The notes under the pieces are model-generated. The model ran no database searches. It was not told the DNA's origin and was given only the letters and a program-made list of their open reading frames with translations. Shown piece after piece: positions 57,677-64,000 of a stretch of 64,000 nt of DNA. Source of the DNA: Rhodospirillaceae bacterium (GTDB lineage: Bacteria; Pseudomonadota; Alphaproteobacteria; Kiloniellales; DSM-21159); contig CP030885.1 of the NCBI GenBank assembly GCA_006969625.1, forward strand, positions 3,421,430 to 3,485,429, written 5' to 3'. Each line of letters begins with the position of its first letter. The stretch's first letter is position 1. The translations under genes and the position numbers were made by a program.

Positions 57677-58963
57677 TCACAAGAAGCCGAGCAGGCGCGG
57701 AAGCGTCAGCGATAGCGCCGGCCAGAGGGTCGTCACCAGCATCACCGGCAAGCCGACCATGGCGATCAGCAGGATCGCCGGCAGCAACGCCTGGTGCACC
57801 GGCGCCCGCCCGATGCGGCAGGCCATGAAGAGGATCGGCGCCACCGGCGGGCTGTTCGCCCCGATCACCACCGAGCAGGCGACGATTGCCGCGAAGTGCA
57901 CCGGCTCCACGCCGGAGGCGACCATCAGCGGCAGGAACAGCGGGGCGATCACGACGGTGACGGAGATGTCGTCCATGATCGCGCCGGCCGCCACCAGCAC
58001 CGCGTTCACCAGGATCAAGGCCATGAAGGGATCGCTGACGAAGGCCTGTACCGTCTCGGTCAGCTCCTGCGGCACCCGCTCGGCCGCCAGCACGCGCCCG
58101 ATCATGAACGAGAACAGAAGGATCAGAATGATCGAGCCGGTCGTCTCGGTGGCGCGCACGACGCCTTCGCGCAGATCCGGCAGCGTCAGGTCGCGGTAGA
58201 TCAGGCCGCCGACAACCAGCGCGGCGAGCACGGCAACCGCCGCCGCCTCGGTCGGCGTGAAGACGCCGCCGTAGATGCCCCCCAGGATGATCACCGGGAT
58301 CATCAGCGCCGGCAGCGCCGACCAGGTCGCCCGGCCCAAGCTGACGGTCTCGCGCGCCTGGCTCGGCAGCTCCTCGAACAGCCGCCCCACCGCCAGGCGG
58401 TTGAACAGGATCAGGCCGCCGATCAGCAGGATGGCCGGCCCGATCGTCGCGGCGAAGCAGGCGGCGACCGACTGCCGCGTGACCACGGCGAAGAGGATCA
58501 TGGTGATCGAGGGCGGGATCAGGATGCCGAGCAGCGAGGACTTGCCGAGCAGGGCCGCCGCATAGCCGCGCGGATAGCCGCGCTGCTCCAACGGCCCCAT
58601 CATGACCGTGCCGATCGAGGCGACGGCCGCGGTCGCGGTGCCGGCGATCGCGCCGTAGATGCCGGAGGCCAGCACCAACGAAGCGCCGAGGCCGCCGCGC
58701 GTGCCGTAGACCAGGCGTTCGACGAAGACGACGAGGCGCCGGGCGATCCCGCCGTGCTGCATCAGGTAGCCGGTCAGCACGAACAGCGGCAAGGCCACCA
58801 GGATCACAGAGTTGAGCGAGCGGAACCCCTGCAGCATGAGGGTGTCCAGGTTCACGTCGTAGATCACCGTGAGATAGGCCAGTACCGCCGCGAAGGACCA
58901 GGCGACCGGCACGCCCGCCGCCATCAGGGCCACCAGGAGCAGGATGCCGATCAGACCTTCCAT
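57677..58963 (-). CDS. dctM: TRAP transporter large permease, DctM family
   Basis: 428 residues and about 12 membrane segments. Family motifs: MEGLIGILLLVALMAAGVPVAWSF opening, SGIYGAIAGTATAAVASIGTVM, and LLGKSSLLGILIPPSITMILFAV, the DctM signature with paired prolines. It is the ion-coupled import subunit, working with the small permease (one base upstream) and the binding protein. The system probably brings in the N-methylated glycine or related zwitterion used by the adjacent operon, inferred from the shared operator. Confidence 0.93.
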   Translation of the reverse strand: MEGLIGILLLVALMAAGVPVAWSFAAVLAYLTVIYDVNLDTLMLQGFRSLNSVILVALPLFVLTGYLMQHGGIARRLVVFVERLVYGTRGGLGASLVLASGIYGAIAGTATAAVASIGTVMMGPLEQRGYPRGYAAALLGKSSLLGILIPPSITMILFAVVTRQSVAACFAATIGPAILLIGGLILFNRLAVGRLFEELPSQARETVSLGRATWSALPALMIPVIILGGIYGGVFTPTEAAAVAVLAALVVGGLIYRDLTLPDLREGVVRATETTGSIILILLFSFMIGRVLAAERVPQELTETVQAFVSDPFMALILVNAVLVAAGAIMDDISVTVVIAPLFLPLMVASGVEPVHFAAIVACSVVIGANSPPVAPILFMACRIGRAPVHQALLPAILLIAMVGLPVMLVTTLWPALSLTLPRLLGFL

Positions 58964-58964
58964 C

Positions 58965-59447
58965 TCAGCGCCTCAGGCGGGCGAGATGCGCCAGAAGGTC
59001 GCGCACCGCATAGGCGAAGCAGCCGAGGGCGGCCAGCATGATCGCGAACTGCGGGATCCACAGCGGAATGCCGTAGGCCGGCGTCGTCTGCGGGCGCTGC
59101 ACGCCCCAGGCGAGCATCTTGTAGGCCCAGACGATGAAGAAGCCGCAGACCACCAGGGTAATCAGCGAGACGAATGCGCCGTGCAGCGACTTGGCGAAGG
59201 GCGAGCGCAAAGACTGTTCGAGGAACTCGACCGTCAGGTGGTCGCGCCGCCGGCTCGCGATCAGGGCACCGACCATGTAGAGCTGCAGCGCAAACATCAG
59301 GATCAGCTCGTGCAGGCCGACGACCGACAGACCGAGCAGATAGCGCGCCACCACCAGGAAGAGCATGAGGGCCGTGACCAGGGCCGAGGTCGCGAGCGCC
59401 AGGACATCCAGCACGCGCCCGACCCAGACCCCGATCCCCGCCCCCAT
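58965..59447 (-). CDS. dctQ: TRAP transporter small permease, DctQ family
   Basis: 160 residues from the ATG at 59447. Four membrane segments, with the typical VVARYLLGLSVVGLHELILMFALQLYMVGAL in the second and third and RRRDHLTVEFLEQSL in the connecting loop. The frame is open upstream into the binding-protein gene, but only this start gives a DctQ-length protein. It sits between dctP and dctM. Confidence 0.92.
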   Translation of the reverse strand: MGAGIGVWVGRVLDVLALATSALVTALMLFLVVARYLLGLSVVGLHELILMFALQLYMVGALIASRRRDHLTVEFLEQSLRSPFAKSLHGAFVSLITLVVCGFFIVWAYKMLAWGVQRPQTTPAYGIPLWIPQFAIMLAALGCFAYAVRDLLAHLARLRR

Positions 59448-59467
59448 GGTCGTGTCCGCTTCGCCGC

Positions 59468-60472
59468 CTAGAGCTGCGAGGCGTTCTCGCGGATGGTCGC
59501 CATGATCTCGCTGCCGATGCGCTCCTCCATCATCGGCCAGACCTCGGCGCGCACCCGTTCGGCCAGGGCGCGCAGCTGCGCCTCGGAGGGCTGCTTGTAC
59601 TCCATGCCGGCCTCGATGGCCTTCTGAACGTAGGACTCGTCGAGCGCCCGGGCCTTCTCGAAGTGCTCCTCCATGACGGTAACGGCGGCGGCCTGGACCA
59701 CCTGCTGCTGCTCCGCGGTCAACGCTTCGAAGGCCTCGAGGTTCATGCTCAGGATGCCGGTGATGAACTGCTGGCGCGTGCGGTTGTAGTAGTCCAGCGT
59801 GTCGCGGAAGTACTCGTAGTCCCAATAGATCACGTTGGCCCCGTCACCGTCGACGACGCCCGTCTGGATGGCGGTGAACACCTCGCCCCAGTCGATGGTG
59901 GCGGTCTGGTAGCCCATCGCCTGCACGCTCTCGGCCATCGGGAAGATCGGCGGGACCCGGATCTTCAGCTCGGCCGCCGCCTCCGGCGTCATGGCATAGA
60001 CGCCGCGCGTGGCGATGCCGTTGAAGCCCTCCGGCCAGGCGCCGAAGAACTTCAGGCCGATGTCCCGGTAGATGCCGTCCAGCATGCCGTTGATCCAGCC
60101 GCCCGGGCGGTAGGCCTCCAACGCCTCCTCCCAGGTGAAGACCATGTAGGGCGCGTAGAGCACGGCGATGCGCTCGTCGTACGAGGTCATCGGCCAGTTC
60201 AGCATGAGGTTGACGTCGTTGGCGACGAACAGGTCGAAGACCTCCTGCTGGCCGCCGAGTTCGTTCTGATAGAAGATCTCGATCTCGATCTCGCCGTTGG
60301 TCCCGGACTCGATCAGGTCCGCCCAGCGCTCGAGGGCGTCGCCGGCGGGCGAGCCCTTGGCCCCGGAGTCGGTCGCCATCTTGAGAACCGTCTGCGCGTC
60401 CGCCGACGTGACGGAGCCGAAGGCCAGCCCTGCAACCGCAACGGCGGCCGCGAAGCTCTTGAGTCCCGACAT
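59468..60472 (-). CDS. dctP: TRAP transporter periplasmic binding protein, DctP family
   Basis: 334 residues from the ATG at 60472 (GGGAG seven bases upstream; a GTG immediately before it could add one residue). The signal peptide spans residues 1-26, ending TSADAQ, then TVLKMATDSGAKGSP. Family features are VFDLFVANDVNLMLNWPMTS, the substrate-carboxylate arginine region ELKIRVPPIFPMAESVQAMG, and GVVDGDGANVIYWDYEYF. The last is more Asp/Tyr/Trp-rich than in dicarboxylate binders, which would suit a cationic or zwitterionic ligand, though this is speculative. A TetR-type palindrome lies 50-65 bases upstream. Confidence 0.92.
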   Translation of the reverse strand: MSGLKSFAAAVAVAGLAFGSVTSADAQTVLKMATDSGAKGSPAGDALERWADLIESGTNGEIEIEIFYQNELGGQQEVFDLFVANDVNLMLNWPMTSYDERIAVLYAPYMVFTWEEALEAYRPGGWINGMLDGIYRDIGLKFFGAWPEGFNGIATRGVYAMTPEAAAELKIRVPPIFPMAESVQAMGYQTATIDWGEVFTAIQTGVVDGDGANVIYWDYEYFRDTLDYYNRTRQQFITGILSMNLEAFEALTAEQQQVVQAAAVTVMEEHFEKARALDESYVQKAIEAGMEYKQPSEAQLRALAERVRAEVWPMMEERIGSEIMATIRENASQL

Positions 60473-60504
60473 CACAGTCTCCCTCGTTTCGCAAGTTTGT
60501 TGCG

Positions 60505-60537
60505 ATTATGGTTGCCGACTCTGGACACAAGTGTCCA
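60505..60537 (-). promoter_or_regulatory. dctP promoter region with TetR-type palindrome TGGACACAAGTGTCCA
   Basis: On the minus strand a -10-like CATAAT (60505-60510) lies about 33 bases before the dctP ATG. Immediately upstream is TGGACACAAGTGTCCA (60522-60537), palindromic except for the two central bases. It shares the half sites GACAC and GTGTC, with the same spacing, with the tetR intergenic palindrome. It would overlap the -35 region, consistent with repression. Confidence 0.7.
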
Positions 60538-60599
60538 CATCTTTTCGCGTTTGCGCATCGGCGGTTCCAAGGTGTGGCGCGCAGAAGGGGGGGACGCTC

Positions 60600-60944
60600 T
60601 CTCGCCCAGCCGTCGCGACGGCGAGCACGGCCACGGCGTTACGGCCGACGTGTTGCGCCACGTCGCGCGCACGGCGATCCGCGCGGCCGGCCTTGCCCGG
60701 CCGCCGCACCCTGCACGGCCTGCGCTACACCGCGGCCACGGTGCTGCGCGAACTCGGCCTGGAGTGGCCGGCCATCGCCGCGACCCCCGGACATCGGATG
60801 GCCGAGATGATGCGGAAGTACAGCGAGCGGAGCCGCCTCGCGGCGCGCGCCATCGCTCGCCTCGACGCCGCCGAGCGCCAAAACCCGGATGACCGCAGTG
60901 CCAAAAAACTCGAGGAGAACGCCTGCGAACCGCGGCAATACTAG
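60600..60944 (+). pseudogene. Tyrosine recombinase (phage integrase) C-terminal remnant, frameshifted
   Basis: In one frame bases about 60600-60695 read GHGVTADVLRHVARTAIRAAGL, the usual stretch before the catalytic box. A frame change near 60695 then gives RRTLHGLRYTAATVLRELGL, PAIAATPGHRMAEMMRKYS and ERSRLAARAIARLD. These carry the HxxR box (His-Gly-Leu-Arg), the second His box as PGHR, and the catalytic Tyr of KYS. Everything N-terminal is missing. It ends 18 bases from the 3' end of tRNA-Lys, the normal position for an integrase of a tRNA-targeted island. I read it as the scar of a lost or decayed element. Confidence 0.75.
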
Positions 60945-60962
60945 GTTCGCCAAGGTGTTAAG

Positions 60963-61038
<76 letters not shown>

Positions 61039-61065
61039 ACCGGGCCCGGTCGTCGGGGAGCCGGG

Positions 61066-61094
61066 TAGATAGCAATCGACCCCGGCCTTGTCCA
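61066..61094 (-). promoter_or_regulatory. Putative sigma-70 promoter of tRNA-Lys
   Basis: On the minus strand TGGACA (61089-61094) and TATCTA (61066-61071) are separated by exactly 17 bases and end 27 bases before the mature tRNA. Both hexamers are close to consensus in otherwise GC-rich DNA. The rest of the 61039-61392 stretch has no recognisable gene. Confidence 0.55.
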
Positions 61095-61392
61095 GGGGGT
61101 TTCCGGCCGGCCGTTCCCGTGCCGATGGCGTCCCGTGTCCTTGGTGCGGTCGGCGACCGCTGCCGTTCCAGGCCGCACGATCCAGACCCGATCGAAGCCG
61201 CAGTCGACCGGCGCGAGGCCGGGCCGGGCCAATCAACTGCGTGTGAGGCGGATCACGGCGCGCGGGGCGGATTCGTATCATTGAGAGATCACCGAGCGGC
61301 AACCCTTCGGCCGCTGAGATGCCGCCGGAACGTCGAGGTGGGCGGCGTCGTAGCCCGTGTGCCGCCCATCCGCTCCCGGCGTCCCGTCCCGG

Positions 61393-61563
61393 ATGACCCG
61401 CATGCTGGACTCGCGTCCGTCCACCGCTCCACTGCCGCCCGCCGCCGACCCGCTGCGGATGCCGCCGGCGCTCGGCGCGACAGTGACCGGCCTGCTGCTG
61501 CGGATCGCCCTGGTCGCGGCGGCAGCGCTGCTCTGGCTGCTGCCCGGCCTGCCCTATTCATAG
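61393..61563 (+). CDS. Small predicted membrane protein (hypothetical)
   Basis: 56 residues from the ATG at 61393. After a Pro-rich, polar start it has one strong hydrophobic segment, TVTGLLLRIALVAAAALLWL, and ends PGLPYS. It is not recognised. The ribosome site is poor (CCCGG), and the frame fits between tRNA-Lys and the convergent rodA. It may be a real single-pass membrane peptide or a chance frame in GC-rich DNA. Confidence 0.35.
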   Translation: MTRMLDSRPSTAPLPPAADPLRMPPALGATVTGLLLRIALVAAAALLWLLPGLPYS

Positions 61564-61594
61564 GGTTAGAGCGCGATTCCTCGGCCTCGAGCCG

Positions 61595-62752
61595 TCAGTC
61601 CTCGCGCGGGCCGCGGCGCGGGATGCGCAGGTCGCGGTGGATCGACACGCTCAGCAGCAGGCCGAAGCCGATCATCGTCGCCAACATGACCGTGCCGCCG
61701 TAGGAAATCAGCGGCAGCGGCACCCCGACCACCGGCACCAGGCCCATCACCATGGCGATGTTGATGAAAACGTAGAGGAAGAGGTTGATCGTCAGCCCCA
61801 TGGCCAGCAGCCGGCCGAACTGGTTGCGGCTGCGCAGGGCGATGGCGAAACCGTAGACGAAGACCAGGAAGAACAACAACAGCAACGCCAGCCCGCCGAC
61901 CATGCCCCACTCCTCGGCCAGCATGGTGAAAATGAAGTCGGTCTGTTTTTCCGGCAGGAAGTTCAGGTGGCTTTGGGTACCCTGCAGGTAGCCTTTGCCG
62001 AACAGGCCGCCGGAGCCGAGCGCGATCTTCGACTGCAGGATATGGTAGCCGGAGCCGAGCGGATCGGATTCCGGGTCGAGGAAGGTGAGCACCCGCTTCT
62101 TCTGGTACTCGCGCAGGAAGTTCCAGGCGATCGGAACGGCGGCCCCGCCGGCCACCGCGAGCAGCAGGAACTTCCACCAGCGCACGCCGGCGGCCAGGAA
62201 CAGGGCGCCGCCGATCATCAGGAGCATGCCGGCGGTGCCCAGGTCCGGCTGCTTCAGTACCAGCAGCGCCGGCGCGCCGACCAGCACCAGCGGGACCAGC
62301 AGGTAACCAGGCCGCCCGATGTCGGCATAGGAGACGCCGTGGAAGTAGCGGGCCAGCGCCAGCACCAATGCGACCTTCATGAGCTCCGAGGGCTGAAGCT
62401 GGATGACCCCCAGGTTGATCCAGCGCTGCGCCCCCATGCCGACCGTGCCCATCACCTCGACCAGCCCGAGCAGGCCGAGGGCGGCGAAGTAGACCGGATA
62501 GGCCAGGCGGAACCAGAAGCGGATATCGATCAGCGCCGCCGCGAACATCAGCACCACGCCGCCGCCGAAGCGGACCGCCTGGCGCAGCGCCCAGGGCTCC
62601 CAGGCGCCGCTGGCGGCCGAATAAAGCATGGCCAAGCCGACCGCCGCCAGGAGGCAGATCAGCAGCACCAGGCCCCAGTTGAGGTGCCAGATCTTCCGGC
62701 CGAGGGTGAGCTCCGGGTTGCGGCGGAGCGTGATGTCGCTGAGCACCGACAC
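61595..62752 (-). CDS. rodA: Rod-shape-determining protein RodA (SEDS glycosyltransferase)
   Basis: 385 residues from a GTG at 62752 (AGGGG ribosome site); a second GTG two codons on is possible. About ten membrane segments. SEDS motifs: RWINLGVIQLQPSELMK, KQPDLGTAGMLL, YHILQSKIALGSGGLFGKGYLQG with NFLPEKQTDFIFT, and VPLPLISYGGT. RodA polymerises lipid II into glycan strands for lateral wall growth, together with its transpeptidase partner PBP2, whose gene lies just upstream (12 bases). This is a housekeeping gene and marks the end of the accessory region. Confidence 0.96.
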   Translation of the reverse strand: MSVLSDITLRRNPELTLGRKIWHLNWGLVLLICLLAAVGLAMLYSAASGAWEPWALRQAVRFGGGVVLMFAAALIDIRFWFRLAYPVYFAALGLLGLVEVMGTVGMGAQRWINLGVIQLQPSELMKVALVLALARYFHGVSYADIGRPGYLLVPLVLVGAPALLVLKQPDLGTAGMLLMIGGALFLAAGVRWWKFLLLAVAGGAAVPIAWNFLREYQKKRVLTFLDPESDPLGSGYHILQSKIALGSGGLFGKGYLQGTQSHLNFLPEKQTDFIFTMLAEEWGMVGGLALLLLFFLVFVYGFAIALRSRNQFGRLLAMGLTINLFLYVFINIAMVMGLVPVVGVPLPLISYGGTVMLATMIGFGLLLSVSIHRDLRIPRRGPRED

Positions 62753-62763
62753 GGCCGCCGCCC

Positions 62764-64000
62764 CTAGCCCGGCTGCGTGCGGCTGGCGAGCAGCGGCAGC
62801 GGGGCGGCGCCCAGCGGGTCGCGGCGTTGCGCCTCCAGCAGCACGTCCTTGGCGATCGGCGCGGCCGCACTGGATCCGCCGCCGCCGTGCTCGACCACGA
62901 CCGAGACCACATAGCGCGGCGCGCCGATCGGCGCGTAACCGACGAACAGGCCGTGGTCGCGGCGCCGCCACGGCAGGTCCTCGTTCTTGATCACGCCGGC
63001 GGCGCGCTCGGCCTTGGTGATGCGGCGGACCTGGCTGGTGCCGGTCTTGCCGCCCATCTCCCAGCCTTCTTGCGCGATCTTGGAGCCGCGCGCGGTGCCC
63101 CGTTCGCCGTTCACCACGTCGTTCATGGCGCGTACCATAAGGGCCAACTCCGGGGCGCCGAGCCCGATGGGCGGCGCTGCCGCTGGCACCCGCTCGTCGC
63201 CCTCGCCGGCCACCTTGAACCCGCGGGTCAGGTGCGGCTCCACCGCCAGCCCGCCGTTGACCAGACGCGCCGTCATGACCGCGAGCTGGAGCGGCGTCGA
63301 CAGCACGTATCCCTGGCCGATCGCCGCCACCAGCGTCTCGCCGCCCTGCCAGGGCTCGCCGATGTTGGCGAGCTTCCAGGCGCGCGTCGGCATCACGCCG
63401 TCGCGCTCGCCAGGCAGGTCGATGCCGGTGGGCACCCCCAGGCTGAAGCGCTCGGCCATGGCGGCGATCCGGTCGACGCCGAGCTTGCGGGCGATGTCGT
63501 AGAAGTAGACGTCGCAGGACTGCACGATGCCGTCGTGCATGTCCATCCAGCCGTGACCCCAGCGCTTCCAGCAATGGAAACGATGGTTGCCGAGCGTGTA
63601 GTGGCCCGGGCACCAGACGCGGAAATCCGGGTCGATGCCCTGTTCCAGCGCCGCCAGGGCAACCACCATCTTGAAGGTGGAGCCGGGCGCGTAGATCCCG
63701 GCGATCGACTTGTTGGAGAGCGGCGCCAAGGTGTCCGTGGTCAACCGCTTCCATTCGGCCGCGGAGATCCCGTGGGTGAAGACGGTTGGGTCGTAGGAGG
63801 GGACCGACGCCATGGAGAGCACGTCTCCTGAGGCCGCATCGAGCACAACGCAGGAGGCGCTGCGCTCGCCCATGAGGCGCTGATGCACGTAGTTCTGCAG
63901 CCCGGCGTCCAGCGTCAGCACGACATCCTGGCCGGGAACGCCCTCTTCGCGCCGCAGCTCGCGGATCACCCGGCCGAAGGCATTGACTTCGACATGGCTG
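62764..64000 (-). CDS. mrdA: Penicillin-binding protein 2 (MrdA), N-terminus beyond the window
   Basis: About 412 C-terminal residues are visible; the frame continues through the window end (HVEVNAFGRVIREL), so the N-terminal part is cut off. Transpeptidase motifs: SxxK as GSTFK (Ser codon 63679-63681), SxN-type SCD in VQSCDVYFYD, and KTG in GGKTGTSQV (63040-63048). GVDRIAAMAERFSLGVPTGIDLPGE and FVGYAPIGAPRYVVSVVVEHG are typical of PBP2. It is the periplasmic DD-transpeptidase partner of RodA in the elongasome. The C-terminus is short, ending soon after the KTG domain (LLASRTQPG). Confidence 0.95.
   Translation of the reverse strand, partial: SHVEVNAFGRVIRELRREEGVPGQDVVLTLDAGLQNYVHQRLMGERSASCVVLDAASGDVLSMASVPSYDPTVFTHGISAAEWKRLTTDTLAPLSNKSIAGIYAPGSTFKMVVALAALEQGIDPDFRVWCPGHYTLGNHRFHCWKRWGHGWMDMHDGIVQSCDVYFYDIARKLGVDRIAAMAERFSLGVPTGIDLPGERDGVMPTRAWKLANIGEPWQGGETLVAAIGQGYVLSTPLQLAVMTARLVNGGLAVEPHLTRGFKVAGEGDERVPAAAPPIGLGAPELALMVRAMNDVVNGERGTARGSKIAQEGWEMGGKTGTSQVRRITKAERAAGVIKNEDLPWRRRDHGLFVGYAPIGAPRYVVSVVVEHGGGGSSAAAPIAKDVLLEAQRRDPLGAAPLPLLASRTQPG

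Noticed and set aside
60297-60600. Upstream part of the frame containing the integrase tail, considered as an intact gene
   Set aside because: It runs antisense into dctP and shows no recombinase similarity before about 60600; only the 3' part is homologous.

Overview
The window is very GC-rich and densely coded. It looks like chromosome of an alphaproteobacterium, most likely a Rhodospirillales-type lineage. This rests on gene content: heterotetrameric sarcosine oxidase with dimethylglycine dehydrogenase, TRAP and Liv-type transporters, HypD-type hydroxyproline catabolism, and a mrdA-rodA pair. No 16S gene is present to confirm it.

Region 1 (1-23.8 kb, + strand) is the 3' part of a hybrid PKS/NRPS cluster. 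Three giant synthetase genes and a glycosyltransferase overlap at their start/stop codons. Order: (AT)-ACP-aminotransferase-C-A(Ser, interrupted by an FkbM-like methyltransferase)-PCP; C-PCP-C-A(Ser)-PCP-KS-AT-KR-ACP; docking-C-A-PCP-E-C-PCP-TE; glycosyltransferase. The aminotransferase places this with mycosubtilin/iturin-type lines that make beta-amino fatty acyl lipopeptides. Two C-PCP modules lack adenylation domains. The likely product is a glycosylated beta-amino-lipopeptide with a ketide insertion. The 5' end lies outside the window.

Region 2 (23.8-27.6 kb) starts with two palindromic repeats, followed by a TolC-type outer-membrane channel, a luciferase-like monooxygenase and an alpha/beta hydrolase.

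Region 3 (26.6-41.3 kb) is an accessory nitrogen-compound uptake and catabolism region. A minus-strand operon encodes an RpiR regulator, a glutamine-synthetase-like ligase, a metal amidohydrolase (together resembling a split FluG), an isochorismatase-fold hydrolase and a pyruvyltransferase-like protein. Divergent from it is a branched-chain-amino-acid-type ABC transporter with permease and ATPase fused. Convergent to that are a trimethylamine-dehydrogenase-family demethylase and an N-formylglutamate amidohydrolase.

Region 4 (41.6-49.2 kb) is a hydroxyproline catabolic cluster: a proline-racemase-family enzyme with a Ser/Thr active-site pair, a GntR/FCD regulator, a polar amino-acid ABC transporter, HypD deaminase and a fused aconitase X. 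A decayed IS256-type transposase fragment follows.

Region 5 (49.5-60.5 kb) handles methylated glycines: dimethylglycine dehydrogenase and soxBDAG on the minus strand, a divergent TetR regulator, and a TRAP transporter. The TetR/dehydrogenase intergenic region and the TRAP promoter carry the same palindrome, so they probably form one regulon that takes glycine-betaine breakdown products to glycine.

Region 6 (60.6-64 kb) holds a frameshifted integrase remnant next to a tRNA-Lys(CTT) gene, then the cell-elongation genes rodA and mrdA (PBP2), the latter cut by the window end.
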